Assembly: GCA_022821875.1 (NCBI GenBank)
Contig: JAJECV010000140.1
Coordinates: 1-35,390 of the forward strand
Direction of reading: 5' to 3'
Source: Rhodothermales bacterium
Lineage (GTDB): Bacteria; Bacteroidota; Rhodothermia; Rhodothermales; Bin80
DNA: 35,390 bases
This document shows positions 26,051-35,354 of this stretch, in pieces (within the stretch, counting starts at the first letter, position 1; each line of letters starts with the position of its first letter). The position numbers and the translations under genes are program-made. Under the pieces are notes generated by a model, which was not told where the DNA came from, made no database searches, and saw only the letters and a program-made list of their open reading frames with translations.

Positions 26051-26982
26051 ATCAGCAGAACTCTATTTGGCTTCCCGAGGCGGCATCGACGATTGCGGGG
26101 GATGTGGATACGCTGTTCTACTTTATCCTCGTTACCAGCGTGATCTTTTTTGTGGGTGTCGTTTCCACGATGGTATTTTTTGCCTGGCGTTTTCGCCGGC
26201 GCAGCCCGGATGACCGTCCCAAACCGGTCTACGAAAATAAACTGGTGGAAGCCTCCTGGATCGTGATCCCGTCTATTCTGGTCGCGGTCGTGTTTGTGTG
26301 GGGATTCAGGCTGTTTCTGGAAATCGGGATTGCCCCCCCAAACTCCTATGAGGTGAATGTGACGGCCCGGAAATGGAGCTGGAGTTTTACCTATCCGAAC
26401 GGCGTGATCTCAACCGATCTCCATGTTCCGGTAAACCGCCCGGTCAAACTTCGCATGAGCAGTGAGGATGTGATTCACAGTTTCTTTGTCCCGTCATTTC
26501 GGATAAAAGCCGATGTCTTGCAGGGGCGCTACTCCTATGTATGGTTTGAGGCAACCAGACAGGACACCTTCCTGATTGCCTGTACGGAATACTGTGGCAC
26601 TTCACATTCAAATATGTACGCACGCGTCGTTACCCACTCACAGGATGATTTTGAGAATTGGCTGGTAGAAAACCTGCCTGATGACAGCTTAACGCCTGCA
26701 CAGCGGGGCGAACTCCTTTACACGCAGCAGGGCTGTATCGGCTGCCATTCTCTGGATGGGACCGCCGCCGCAGGTCCGAGTTTTCTCGGACTGGCAGGCA
26801 GCACACGAAATTTCACGGATGGTACCAGTGCCGTTGCGGATGACAATTATCTCCGTACCTCCATTGTAAATCCTGCATTACAAATTGTTGAAGGGTATCT
26901 CAATGTGATGCCGGGGCAGTATGCAGTGACCATGTCATCCGAAGAAATTGATGCACTTGTAGCATTCATAAACGAGCAGTAG
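26047..26982 (+). CDS. coxB: caa3-type cytochrome oxidase subunit II with fused cytochrome c
   Basis: The 311-residue subunit has two transmembrane helices near the N-terminus (about 17-43 and 70-95), then a cupredoxin domain with the CuA ligands in [12 protein letters not shown] (Cys179, Cys183, His187, Met190) and an upstream His in [15 protein letters not shown]-terminal cytochrome c domain follows (CIGCH, Cys230-His234; distal Met in LNVMPGQ). The fusion defines the caa3 type: electrons from ActE or another cytochrome c enter through the fused heme, then CuA. The ATG at 26047 overlaps the sco1 stop and is preferred to an in-frame ATG at 26014 that lies inside sco1. coxA begins 2 bp after the stop. 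Confidence 0.93.
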   Translation: MNQQNSIWLPEAASTIAGDVDTLFYFILVTSVIFFVGVVSTMVFFAWRFRRRSPDDRPKPVYENKLVEASWIVIPSILVAVVFVWGFRLFLEIGIAPPNSYEVNVTARKWSWSFTYPNGVISTDLHVPVNRPVKLRMSSEDVIHSFFVPSFRIKADVLQGRYSYVWFEATRQDTFLIACTEYCGTSHSNMYARVVTHSQDDFENWLVENLPDDSLTPAQRGELLYTQQGCIGCHSLDGTAAAGPSFLGLAGSTRNFTDGTSAVADDNYLRTSIVNPALQIVEGYLNVMPGQYAVTMSSEEIDALVAFINEQ

Positions 26983-26984
26983 GC

Positions 26985-28625
26985 ATGAGTGACGAATCAC
27001 ACAATTATCTGAACGCCCGCAAGGGCCTCTGGTCGTGGCTCTCCACGACCGACCACAAGCGGATCGGAATCATGTATGCGATTGCCTGTGGGGCATTCTT
27101 TCTTCTGGGGGGCATCCTTGCAACGTTCGTACGAACCGAGCTTGGAGAACCTGGAGAGACCATTCTCGGACAGGACCAATACAATCAGGTCTTCACGCTC
27201 CACGGCGTGGTCATGGTCTTCCTGGTGATTATCCCGGCGATCCCCGGTATCCTGGGGAATTTTGTTCTGCCCCTGCAGATCGGTGCCAAAGATGTGGCTT
27301 TCCCCCGACTGAATCTGGCAAGTTGGTATCTCTTCATGGCCGGAGCAATCATGGCCGTCTGCGGTTGGCTGTTTGTCGGGAAGGTGGATACCGGCTGGAC
27401 CTTCTATACACCCTATTCCAGCGGCGCATCCAATGCGGTGCTCTGGCTCACTTCGGCGGTCTTTATTGCCGGCTTTGCGTCCATCTTTACGGGATTAAAC
27501 TTTATTGTGACCGTGCACAAGATGCGTGCACCCGGCATGACCTGGAACCGGCTTCCCCTGTTTACCTGGGCGATCTATGCGACGGGCATTGTGCAGGTGC
27601 TGGCCACCCCGGTCATCGGGATCACCATGGTGCTCCTGTTCCTGGAAAAGCTGTTACAGATTGGCATCTTTGATCCGGCGCTGGGAGGAGATCCGGTATT
27701 GTTTCAGCATTTTTTCTGGTTTTACAGCCATCCCGCTGTCTATATCATGATCCTGCCTGCGATGGGAATTATCAGTGACCTGATGGGGACCTTCTCCCGG
27801 CAGCATGTATCGGGCTATACGTTCATTGCACTGTCTTCGGTTGCGATTGCATTTCTGGGCTTCCTTGTCTGGGGGCATCATATGTTCGTGGCAGGGCAGA
27901 GCGCCCTTTCTTCGATTATTTTCTCGATGCTCACCTTCCTGATCGGAATCCCGACCGGCATCAAAGTCTTCAACTGGGTTGCGACCATGTACAAGGGATC
28001 TGTGTGGCTGCGAACTCCGATGATCTATGCCCTGATGTTCCTGTTCCTGTTCACGATTGGCGGATTGACCGGGATCATGGTCGGCGTACTGGCCGTGGAC
28101 GTGCACCTGCATGATACATACTTCGTCGTGGCGCACTTCCATTATGTGATGATGGGAGGTGCGCTGATTGGGCTCATTGGAGGCCTGCACTACTGGTGGC
28201 CGAAGATGACCGGCCGGATGTACAATGAGACCGCCGGTGTCATTGCGGCAATTCTGGTCTTCATTGGATTCAATCTGACCTTCTTCACGCAGTTTTTTCT
28301 TGGTACGAAGGGGATGCCCCGCCGCTACCATGATTATTCCGAATTCCTTGAGATTTACCCGGAATTTGCCGTATTGAATCTGGCCTCCACCATCGGTTCG
28401 TACATCCTGGGGGTCGGGCTGGTGATGATTCTGGTCTATGCTCTGTACTCCCTCTTTCGCGGCCCGAAAGCGACGGCAAACCCCTGGGGGGCCTGCACAC
28501 TTGAGTGGACGCATACCGGTCCGATTCCAGATGAGCATAATTTCCACGATACCCCTCTGGTGACGCGCGGCCCCTATGACTACCACCTGGCCGATGATGT
28601 CTTTGGCAAAAAAACCGAGTCCTAG
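26985..28625 (+). CDS. coxA: Heme-copper oxidase subunit I, A2 ('YS') type
   Basis: This 546-residue, 12-helix catalytic subunit has all metal ligands: the low-spin heme His in [10 protein letters not shown], CuB ligands in YSHPAVY (His249) and WGHHMF, and both heme His in [10 protein letters not shown]. The residue before PAVY is reached through Tyr247-Ser248 (FYSHPAVY); the Glu of A1 oxidases (HPEVY) is replaced by Ala, and the YS pair is the substitute in the A2 subtype described for R. marinus caa3. Tyr253 is the cross-linked Tyr. The D-channel entry Asp is seen in [19 protein letters not shown]. It reduces O2 to water and pumps protons in the inner membrane. It sits between coxB (2-bp gap) and coxC (3-bp gap). 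Confidence 0.95.
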   Translation: MSDESHNYLNARKGLWSWLSTTDHKRIGIMYAIACGAFFLLGGILATFVRTELGEPGETILGQDQYNQVFTLHGVVMVFLVIIPAIPGILGNFVLPLQIGAKDVAFPRLNLASWYLFMAGAIMAVCGWLFVGKVDTGWTFYTPYSSGASNAVLWLTSAVFIAGFASIFTGLNFIVTVHKMRAPGMTWNRLPLFTWAIYATGIVQVLATPVIGITMVLLFLEKLLQIGIFDPALGGDPVLFQHFFWFYSHPAVYIMILPAMGIISDLMGTFSRQHVSGYTFIALSSVAIAFLGFLVWGHHMFVAGQSALSSIIFSMLTFLIGIPTGIKVFNWVATMYKGSVWLRTPMIYALMFLFLFTIGGLTGIMVGVLAVDVHLHDTYFVVAHFHYVMMGGALIGLIGGLHYWWPKMTGRMYNETAGVIAAILVFIGFNLTFFTQFFLGTKGMPRRYHDYSEFLEIYPEFAVLNLASTIGSYILGVGLVMILVYALYSLFRGPKATANPWGACTLEWTHTGPIPDEHNFHDTPLVTRGPYDYHLADDVFGKKTES

Positions 28626-28628
28626 GCA

Positions 28629-29291
28629 ATGAGCAGTGCAGATACCACACTGAAGCACTATTTCGTGAGCCATGAACAGCAGTTTGATGCGGCGAAACTG
28701 GGGATGTGGCTCTTTCTGGTGACCGAGATCCTTTTGTTTGCCGGAATGTTTGTGGCGTATGCCGTTTACCGGTCCTGGCACCCGGAGGTATTCCTTCAGG
28801 TCAGTGAACTGCTGGACTGGCGACTTGGTGCACTGAACACGGTCGTTCTTCTGGCCTCCAGTTTCACGGTTGCGCTCTCAATCCATTTCGTGCAGAAGGG
28901 GGAGAATGACAAGGTCGTTGTTCTGCTCATTATGACGCTTGTGTGTGCGGCAATCTTTATGGTGGTCAAATACTTTGAGTACTCGGGCAAGTTTTCTCAT
29001 GGAGTCTTCCCTGGAGCGGGCTTTGAACCCCACGGAATTGTTGACGGGAAGGACTATTCCAAGTACGATATTCCCTTTGCCCCCCAATTCTTCAGCATCT
29101 ATTTTGTGATGACGGGGATCCACGGGGTCCATGTACTGGTGGGCATGGGGCTGTTCGGGTGGCTTACCACGCGCGTGGCCCGTGGTCATTTTTCGCCGCA
29201 GTATTACACTCCGGTTGAACTGACCGGCCTGTACTGGCACCTGGTTGATATTATCTGGATCTTTCTTTTCCCTTTACTCTATTTGATTTAG
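28629..29291 (+). CDS. coxC: Cytochrome c oxidase subunit III
   Basis: The 220-residue membrane protein has five hydrophobic helices (the short form of subunit III). Family signatures are KLGMWLFLVTEILLFAGMFV, the Glu within that helix, FVMTGIHGVHVLVGMGLF and the final YWHLVDIIWIFLFPLLYL, the classic end of subunit III. It carries no cofactors; in known oxidases it stabilises subunit I and the proton uptake path. It starts 3 bp after coxA, and coxD follows 6 bp after the stop, consistent with one transcript. Confidence 0.93.
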   Translation: MSSADTTLKHYFVSHEQQFDAAKLGMWLFLVTEILLFAGMFVAYAVYRSWHPEVFLQVSELLDWRLGALNTVVLLASSFTVALSIHFVQKGENDKVVVLLIMTLVCAAIFMVVKYFEYSGKFSHGVFPGAGFEPHGIVDGKDYSKYDIPFAPQFFSIYFVMTGIHGVHVLVGMGLFGWLTTRVARGHFSPQYYTPVELTGLYWHLVDIIWIFLFPLLYLI

Positions 29292-29297
29292 GGCTTT

Positions 29298-29654
29298 ATG
29301 GCACACGGGCATCACATCATTCCGCTCCGCACCCTCAGCATGGTGTTCGGTGCGCTTCTATTCCTGACGGTGATCACGGTCATCACCGCCCAGATTGATC
29401 TGGGGCTTTTGAATATTCCTCTGGCATTAGCCATTGCGGGGTCCAAGGCCATTCTGGTTGTCTTTGTCTTTATGGCCCTGAAATACGATAATCGGGTTAA
29501 TCTTCTCACTGTCGTTCTCGGGGTTGTCTTTGTCGTGGTTTTTCTTGTGCTGACGCTTGCGGACACGGAATTTCGCGGGAGTCTGGGAATCACGGAACCT
29601 GCAATCATTGAAGCATCCCCGGAGTCATCGGATACCGGGTCACGGATGCCGTAG
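29298..29654 (+). CDS. coxD: Cytochrome c oxidase subunit IV (CoxD/CyoD-like)
   Basis: This 118-residue protein has three predicted membrane helices: RTLSMVFGALLFLTVITVIT, a second with LALAIAGSKAILVVFVFMALK (the conserved 'KA..V..FFM.LK'-like pattern), and a third with LLTVVLGVVFVVVFLVLTLA. The length and pattern fit prokaryotic oxidase subunit IV. It has a His-rich start (MAHGHHIIP), and the tail after the last helix is acidic and disordered. It closes the act-cox operon; no hairpin terminator was found in the 54 bp before the next gene, so read-through is possible. Confidence 0.88.
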   Translation: MAHGHHIIPLRTLSMVFGALLFLTVITVITAQIDLGLLNIPLALAIAGSKAILVVFVFMALKYDNRVNLLTVVLGVVFVVVFLVLTLADTEFRGSLGITEPAIIEASPESSDTGSRMP

Positions 29655-29708
29655 GGCAGTCGGGAGTCTCAACAGGCCGTTTCAAAATATTTTCAGTTCG
29701 CAAACCTC

Positions 29709-30881
29709 ATGATCCGACATCTTGAGTCCCTTTTTTCCGGATTCATCCTCTGCATACTGACGCTCCTGACCGGCTGTGACGCAGCCGAGACTTTACCTGA
29801 AAATACAGCTCTGCTCATCGGGGTTGCGATGCCGCAGACAGGGACACTGAGCACCGCCGGCCAATCGGTCAGCAACGGAATTCATCTGGCAATTCGGGAG
29901 CATGCAGGCGCGCTTGAACGCAAGTTAACGCTGGCGCTGGTGGATACACGAAGCACTGCGAGTGGCGCACAGCATGCCTATCGTCAGCTTCTTGAGCTGG
30001 ATGATCTGCCCGTGATTATCGGACCGCTCAGTTCTACTGCGACGGAAGCGATCCTGCCGATCATCCAGGAAAGCGGCATTACCTCTGTGGGTCCGACCTC
30101 CTCCAAGACGGGACTCTCGGCCCGAAGTGTGCACCTTTTTCGTTCCTCATTGACCGGAAATCGCACCATTCCTGTCGGAATTCGGACGGCAAAGCAAAAT
30201 CTCCAGTTCACAAACGTTGCCACCTTACACAATTCCGGCGATGCTTTTTCTGTGTCCAGCAATACATTGATCACGCAAGAACTGGAGGCCTACGCTGAGG
30301 TGACCATTGCGGTGGCAGCGTCCTTTTCCCGTCCACCTGGAACTAGCCTCAGTGAAGCGGATATTGCCGCTCAACTTGACGATATCCTCGCATCTGAGCC
30401 ACCGGTGGATGCGATCTTTCTGTCGGGGCTGCCAGAGGATCAGATAACGATTCTGCCTGCTGCCCATCGAAGAAAGAACGCGGCCCCGTTCATTGTCAAT
30501 CTCCTCTCCAGCGCCGAAGTAGAGACGATTGAGGAACTGGAGCCTGGTGCTGCGGAGGGTGCGGTGACCTTCAGCATCTGGCTGTCCAGTTCACCGGAGC
30601 CACTGAGCCGGGCATTTGTAGAGAGTTATACGCAGAATTTTGGAATGTCCCCGGATGACTGGGCGGCAAGGGGATATGCCGCGACCTCCATTCTGATTGA
30701 GGCCTTACACCAAACCTCCGCCTACGACGCGGATTCCGTTCAGGAAGCGCTCACCGGGATCAATGATTTTCCGACGATTTACGGGGCTTTCTCCTTCAAC
30801 AAGGACGGGGATGCGGTGTATAACCCCGTGGTTGCAGTCGTTCAGGATCGTAGTTTTGTAGCCTGGTCTATCGTAGATTAA
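29709..30881 (+). CDS. Periplasmic-binding-protein-like lipoprotein (Peripla_BP_6), paralogue 1
   Basis: The 390-residue protein starts with a lipoprotein signal (FILCILTLLTGC, Cys23). The mature part is a type 1 periplasmic binding fold, as in LivJ-like branched-chain amino acid receptors: IGVAMPQTGTLSTAGQSVSN, VIIGPLSSTATEAILPIIQE and, towards the end, GYAATSILIEALHQTSAYDA and YGAFSFNKDGD. The ligand cannot be told from sequence; the family binds amino acids, amides or peptides. The typical ABC permease and ATPase genes are missing nearby. Its neighbour downstream is a homologue with the same domain order, so a tandem duplication is likely. Confidence 0.82.
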   Translation: MIRHLESLFSGFILCILTLLTGCDAAETLPENTALLIGVAMPQTGTLSTAGQSVSNGIHLAIREHAGALERKLTLALVDTRSTASGAQHAYRQLLELDDLPVIIGPLSSTATEAILPIIQESGITSVGPTSSKTGLSARSVHLFRSSLTGNRTIPVGIRTAKQNLQFTNVATLHNSGDAFSVSSNTLITQELEAYAEVTIAVAASFSRPPGTSLSEADIAAQLDDILASEPPVDAIFLSGLPEDQITILPAAHRRKNAAPFIVNLLSSAEVETIEELEPGAAEGAVTFSIWLSSSPEPLSRAFVESYTQNFGMSPDDWAARGYAATSILIEALHQTSAYDADSVQEALTGINDFPTIYGAFSFNKDGDAVYNPVVAVVQDRSFVAWSIVD

Positions 30882-30952
30882 TATGATCGTTTTTTTGATT
30901 GCAAGACACGTTCAAATTCTTTAACCCTTATGCTTACACTGTCCTTTCTGCC

Positions 30953-32113
30953 ATGAGAATTTTATCTATCAGTCTCTCTGTCCTGCTTTTTCTGAGTTTG
31001 AGTGCATGCGACAACTCGGATAATGACCAGGTTACCGAAATTGCCATTGGGCTTGCAGCGCCGCTGACCGGCACTTCCGCGCGTGCCGGTCAGGACATGC
31101 GTACCGCAGCGGAAATGGCTATTGCACTCGCAAACGAAGACCTGGCTGAAGGCAGCCCGCCGTTCCGTCTTTTTATTGAGGACACGAAAAGCACCACCGA
31201 GGGTGCCGAGGAGGCATTCCAGAGCCTCATCGCCAGCGGCACCGCATTCATCGTAGGTCCGTATACCTCTACAAATACCGATCACATTATACCGATCATT
31301 GATAATGCGAATATTCTCACGATTGCCCCTGCCTCTGCCGCGCAGGGATTAGCCGCCAAATCTGACTGGCTCTTCCGCTCCTCGCTCACTGTTGATATCC
31401 TGATGCCGGCCGGGGTACGTGAGACCCAGGACTATCTTGGTTACAAAAATGTTGGAATCCTGACCAATTCCGGAGATCAGTTCTCCCGGAGTGCAGAGGA
31501 GAAACTCATTGAAGAGATTGGCAGGCTCAGTGGCGTGTCTATCGGTATGGAGCAGTCTTTTAACCGGCCGGGCAGTAATCCGGTATCGGATCTGTCCGCC
31601 CAGATTAATGCACTTGCGAATGCGTCTCCAAAACTGGATGCGCTGTTCTTTTTCGGTCTTGCTCCGGACCGGTATAATTTCATTCTGAAGGCGCACGAAC
31701 TAGGGGTAAAGGATTTGCCGTTCGTCATGACGCTGCTGAGCACCTCGGACATCCGTCTTGCCCGCGAATCAGCTCCTTCTTCCACCGAGGGGATTCTGGC
31801 CCTTCATGTATGGATTGCGGGAAGCACGCATCCGACAAGCCAGACCTATGTACGGGAGCATCAAGAGCGATACAATTCGATTCCGAGCGACTTTCATGCG
31901 CGGACCTACGCAGCGACGAACCTGCTTGTGCAGGCAATCACAGAGGTTGCTCCCGATAATATTTCTAATGATGCGGTCCGGCAGAAACTGGCAGAAATGG
32001 AGAATGTAGACACAATTTACGGTCCATTCTCTTTTGATGAAAACGGGGATGCCCAATACGACCCGCTGGTTGGGATTGTGCGGGGCACAGATATTGAACT
32101 TCTTCCGAATTAG
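30953..32113 (+). CDS. Periplasmic-binding-protein-like lipoprotein (Peripla_BP_6), paralogue 2
   Basis: Start ATG 30953 is chosen because it begins a clear lipoprotein signal (MRILSISLSVLLFLSLSAC, Cys19); an upstream in-frame start at 30899 would bury it. The 386-residue protein is of the LivJ-like fold: IGLAAPLTGTSARAGQDMRT, FIVGPYTSTNTDHIIPIIDN, NVGILTNSGDQFSRSAEEKL and TIYGPFSFDENGDAQYDP. It shares position-for-position motifs with the preceding gene (for example NSGD.FS and IYG.FSF..DGDA.Y.P), so both are paralogues. A 71-bp gap separates them. The next feature is a strong hairpin at 32290-32319, then a convergent gene. Confidence 0.82.
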   Translation: MRILSISLSVLLFLSLSACDNSDNDQVTEIAIGLAAPLTGTSARAGQDMRTAAEMAIALANEDLAEGSPPFRLFIEDTKSTTEGAEEAFQSLIASGTAFIVGPYTSTNTDHIIPIIDNANILTIAPASAAQGLAAKSDWLFRSSLTVDILMPAGVRETQDYLGYKNVGILTNSGDQFSRSAEEKLIEEIGRLSGVSIGMEQSFNRPGSNPVSDLSAQINALANASPKLDALFFFGLAPDRYNFILKAHELGVKDLPFVMTLLSTSDIRLARESAPSSTEGILALHVWIAGSTHPTSQTYVREHQERYNSIPSDFHARTYAATNLLVQAITEVAPDNISNDAVRQKLAEMENVDTIYGPFSFDENGDAQYDPLVGIVRGTDIELLPN

Positions 32114-32289
32114 CCTTTGGGATTGCAGTCATTATGGATCACTGTCGGCAGCACCGCTCTTTGCAAAGATGTAATGCGAACCCCTGGAAAAAATAATAAT
32201 TATTCAAAAAAGTCGTCCCTTATCTCTTAGATAGGAGAATCCATCGTTCAGATAAGCAAGGGTACCAAATGGTGATGTACAAAGGAGCA

Positions 32290-32319
32290 GACCGCGCCAG
32301 TAAGATTACTGGCGCGGTC
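32290..32319. terminator. 13-bp perfect inverted repeat between convergent genes
   Basis: GACCGCGCCAGTA (32290-32302) pairs with TACTGGCGCGGTC (32307-32319) around a 4-base loop, a GC-rich hairpin without mismatch. It lies in the 327-bp gap between the plus-strand binding-protein gene and the minus-strand TonB receptor gene. A long U tract is absent on both sides, so it is not a textbook intrinsic terminator, though it could work as a bidirectional one or as a protein-binding site. No gene is seen in the rest of this gap. Confidence 0.5.
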
Positions 32320-32440
32320 CAACCATCTACTCTCATTCGTAGTGTCTAGCCACGTAGGTTAATGCGCCATGTGCAGTGCAATCCGACATATAACCGCATT
32401 TCACGGACTTGGAATCTTATGATCCAGCCATCTTTTCCGC

Positions 32441-34924
32441 CTAAAAATGAATCGCATACGTCAGACGTATATCCCGGCCCGGGAGTGGCACCGTTTCTTT
32501 CAGGAATGACGTATGTGATCTGGCTAACGTATTGCCGAGATTCAAGCCCTGCAAAGAAATCGTCTGCGCCGTAGAACCTGCGAACAGGCGATAGCGCACT
32601 TTCGCATCCACCATCGTATAGCCGTCTGTCTTCTCTTCCGTAGAGAACACCTGATCCTGAGTGGAAACTCGTCTCACGGACAAATCGGCAACAAAATTAT
32701 TCAACGAATACTGCAGGGATGCACCTAAGCGGAATGGCGGAATCCGAGGCAGATTCGCATCCTCAGCTGTTAGCCTGCCGTTTACATAATCCGCTGTCAA
32801 CCCAAGGCTTACACGGCTACTCTCGTTACGGAACACCGCGATGTCTGCATCCATTTCCAGACCCGTAATGGTTGCTTCCGCCTGAGTAGTCTGAAGAACC
32901 GGACTCCCCTCTTCCATCCTGCCTGTCAATGCATAATAGATAAAACTGTCCGACTGGTTCAGATACCCCGTCAATGTCACATTTACGGGATCTGTATTGA
33001 GAAATCCAGATACCGTTGCATTATTGGTCACCTCAACATCGAGGTTTTCATTGCCTATATCTACGGATCGTATACCGGTGTGTAATCCATCTGCATACAA
33101 TTCCGTTGTACTTGGCGCCTTTGCCGCACGTGCAAGACTGAGTGAGAATGCTAATTGATCGCTTACCTCATAGTTCGCACCTCCACCTAGGCTCAAGGAT
33201 GAGAACGATCTTGAATTACCGTCTTCAGGATCATGAGAGTGCCAATGCATTCGCCCGCTAAATTCCAGTCTCAACTGCCCCAGGTTAATCCGCTCCATTG
33301 CAAAGATGCCGACTTGGGTAGACACGGTTGATGGCAAAAAACTTGCATGACCTCCTCCCGCCTGGCTGATCTCGAGATCCCGCCGTTGAATCTGAATACC
33401 TACGACCCCTTTTGTTGACCGATGAAGTGCGTGATCCAATTCCATTCGACCTTCCCACTGATTATTCTCATACACGATTCCATTCTCTCGTTCGCCTGAT
33501 TCAAGGTGCTCAATCTCAGTGTGCTCATAATCGGAAACACCCAACCTGAATCTTAGCCCTTCAATTACACCATCACCAAAGCGATAGGCACCTTCTATAT
33601 CGTAGTTCACGGATGCCAGATCAATGGAGACTTCCCCAATTCCTTCTTCATCGTGACCATGTTCATCGTCATGATGATCTTCTTCATGCTCATCGTCATG
33701 ATGATCTTCTTCGTGCTCATCGTCATGATGATCTTCTTCGTGCTCATCTTCATGTTCATCTTCACCATGCTCATCTCCGTGAGCATGTGCGTGACCACCA
33801 GGAATTCCATAATCTGAATTGTGAACACTGATCGATGCTCCAATATAACCCCGCTTCCCCATCCAGGACATTCCAACAGATCCCCTTCCAAGAGAAGTTC
33901 TGGAGTTTTCGATATGGTCTACCAGTGCAGACATTTCATCTTCGTGCTCATCATGCTCATCGTGCTCATCATGCTCATCATGCTCATCGTGCTCATCATG
34001 CTCATCATGCTCATCATGCTCATCATGCTCTCCCTCAGGGTTAAATGATGGTGTAGATATATCCCCTGTCTCACGCAACAAGCCGTGAGCACGCCATACT
34101 ACATTCCCGAATGCACCCGTTAGTCTGCCCCCGCCGCCGCGCTCATCGGATCCAAGTCCTCCTCTTCCGTACGCCATTCCTTCCACGCCCCTCACGGGAC
34201 GCTCATTAGGAACTCTCCCGTCAATAACGTTCACGACCCCACCCGTAATATCACTTCCGTACAGAAGTGTTGCTGGTCCTCGAATGATTTCAACTCGTCT
34301 GGCATCAAAAATATCTGCCCCTACCGCATGATCTTCACTTTGCTCGCTTACATCACCGACAGCTAAGCCATGCTGAAGAACCTTGACTCTGCTGCCCCCT
34401 ACTCCGCCGATAATTGGGCGGCTGGCCGCAGGGCCGAAATAGGTTGCCGCCATGCCCGGATAATTCTTTAAAGCCTCTCCAAGACTGACCCCTTCCGATT
34501 CAAGGAGATCATTCCCCTCCAAGACTTCTATGGGATTAACCAATTCGGATTTCCTCAGGGCTATTGCACCTGCGGTAATCACCATCTCATCGAGAAATTT
34601 GTGCCGCAGAATTTCTATATCCGCTGTGACCGTCTCCCCTGCGACTACGGTAACGGTTTCCGAATTTTCTCCCCAGACAGGGCTATCCACATGCAGAAGC
34701 ACCGAGCCTACTGGAACTTCTTCAAATATAAACTGCCCCGATCCATCGACCTGCTGTGAATAATTTGAATTGACGATTGTAACAACAGCATCGGTTACAA
34801 TTGTCGTTCCATCGGCAGCATATACCGTCCCCTGAATCTCACCCAGGTCCTGCGCATTCACAGGCTGAGCTCCGAGCATCACCGCAACCACGCCCACCGC
34901 GAAATAGTACATTTTTTTCATCAA
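32441..34924 (-). CDS. ZnuD-like TonB-dependent outer-membrane receptor with His/Asp-rich loops
   Basis: The 827-residue receptor has a signal peptide (MMKKMYYFAVGVVAVMLGAQPVNA) and a carboxypeptidase-regulatory-like domain (about 28-112, IQGTVYAADGTTIVTDAVVT). A TonB plug follows (about 113-235; GLAVGDVSEQSEDHAVGADI and VEIIRGPATLLYGSDITGGV), then a 22-strand-type barrel ending in PLPGRDIRLTYAIHF with the terminal Phe. The DVS..S.DHAV motif recalls ZnuD, the zinc receptor of Neisseria. Two extracellular loops hold striking metal-binding repeats: HDE triplets (about residues 298-326) and 9-residue EEDHHDDEH units with flanking HAHAHGDEH (about 378-425). Zinc or another divalent metal is the likely substrate. 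A GAAAGG sequence lies 5 bp before the ATG (rev.). Regulation by a Zur-like repressor is expected, but no site was seen. Confidence 0.85.
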   Translation of the reverse strand: MMKKMYYFAVGVVAVMLGAQPVNAQDLGEIQGTVYAADGTTIVTDAVVTIVNSNYSQQVDGSGQFIFEEVPVGSVLLHVDSPVWGENSETVTVVAGETVTADIEILRHKFLDEMVITAGAIALRKSELVNPIEVLEGNDLLESEGVSLGEALKNYPGMAATYFGPAASRPIIGGVGGSRVKVLQHGLAVGDVSEQSEDHAVGADIFDARRVEIIRGPATLLYGSDITGGVVNVIDGRVPNERPVRGVEGMAYGRGGLGSDERGGGGRLTGAFGNVVWRAHGLLRETGDISTPSFNPEGEHDEHDEHDEHDEHDEHDEHDEHDEHDEHEDEMSALVDHIENSRTSLGRGSVGMSWMGKRGYIGASISVHNSDYGIPGGHAHAHGDEHGEDEHEDEHEEDHHDDEHEEDHHDDEHEEDHHDDEHGHDEEGIGEVSIDLASVNYDIEGAYRFGDGVIEGLRFRLGVSDYEHTEIEHLESGERENGIVYENNQWEGRMELDHALHRSTKGVVGIQIQRRDLEISQAGGGHASFLPSTVSTQVGIFAMERINLGQLRLEFSGRMHWHSHDPEDGNSRSFSSLSLGGGANYEVSDQLAFSLSLARAAKAPSTTELYADGLHTGIRSVDIGNENLDVEVTNNATVSGFLNTDPVNVTLTGYLNQSDSFIYYALTGRMEEGSPVLQTTQAEATITGLEMDADIAVFRNESSRVSLGLTADYVNGRLTAEDANLPRIPPFRLGASLQYSLNNFVADLSVRRVSTQDQVFSTEEKTDGYTMVDAKVRYRLFAGSTAQTISLQGLNLGNTLARSHTSFLKETVPLPGRDIRLTYAIHF
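33660..33740 (-). repeat. 27-bp in-frame tandem repeat (EEDHHDDEH x3)
   Basis: Three almost identical 27-bp units begin at 33660, 33687 and 33714 (the plus strand reads TGCTCATCGTCATGATGATC and then TTCTTC per unit). They encode the 9-residue His/Asp/Glu unit of the TonB receptor loop. Flanking bases hold more degenerate copies (to about 33790). Near-identical DNA suggests recent expansion by slippage or unequal recombination. Confidence 0.85.
33945..34030 (-). repeat. 9-bp in-frame tandem repeat (His-Asp-Glu x9-10)
   Basis: About nine and a half units of TGCTCATCR lie head to tail and encode HDE triplets in the TonB receptor. The unit differs only at the last base (A or G, a silent GAT/GAC change in Asp). 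As a multiple of three, changes of copy number alter loop length without breaking the frame. Confidence 0.88.
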
Positions 34925-35048
34925 AACCTTTCGTTTTTGTTAGTATGTAAGAGGCCGATACCTCACACGGCCAACACCGTGATACTAATTTGCCGGACAT
35001 AAGTTCCCGCACCTATGGAAAATATTCTGCTGGAATCTATCGGATAAG

Positions 35049-35240
35049 GTGCCCCTCCGCAACCAGTTCCCGGAACACCCGAAAGAACCAGATCCGCAAC
35101 AGGACCATGCCCCCGTCATCACGGCCAAGAGAAACCCGCAACGGCGGTGGACCTACGTCTGCACTAAATATACCCCGGCGGATGCTCGGCAGAAAACGCG
35201 GTATCCCGGCACGAAAAATCATATCCGTATGAAAATTTAA
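35049..35240 (+). CDS. Doubtful small basic ORF near the right edge
   Basis: A GTG at 35049 opens a frame of 63 residues that is basic and rich in Pro, Lys and Arg (WTYVCTKYTPADARQKTRYP). Opposite and shifted frames of similar length are open too, so it may be composition. There is no ribosome binding site of note and no recognised domain; a transposon remnant is possible. The other bases of 34925-35390 contain the TonB receptor promoter region (minus strand) and the hairpin at 35331-35354, and nothing else that I can identify. Confidence 0.2.
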   Translation: MPLRNQFPEHPKEPDPQQDHAPVITAKRNPQRRWTYVCTKYTPADARQKTRYPGTKNHIRMKI

Positions 35241-35330
35241 TGCCGCCCTCTAGCAGCCCGTGGATAAAGTATGATCACAGAGTTCGACAGCACATCTGCG
35301 TGTCATAGATGGCCAAACTATCTATTTTTC

Positions 35331-35354
35331 GCCCTTTTTGAGACTCTAAAGGGC
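35331..35354. other. Short hairpin near right edge
   Basis: GCCCTTT (35331-35337) pairs with AAAGGGC (35348-35354) around a 10-base loop, in an AT-rich area. It might be a terminator for a gene beyond the window or part of a mobile element end; it cannot be judged from here. Confidence 0.3.

Noticed and set aside
26333..26339. C7 run in coxB as another phase-variation tract
   Set aside because: The coxB frame is intact and essential-type; runs of seven C also occur in the LVIVD gene (14441-14447) and are below the length that slips readily.
33945..34030. Short direct repeats resembling a CRISPR-like or satellite array
   Set aside because: The 9-bp units have no spacers and are in frame inside an intact receptor gene, coding for HDE triplets.
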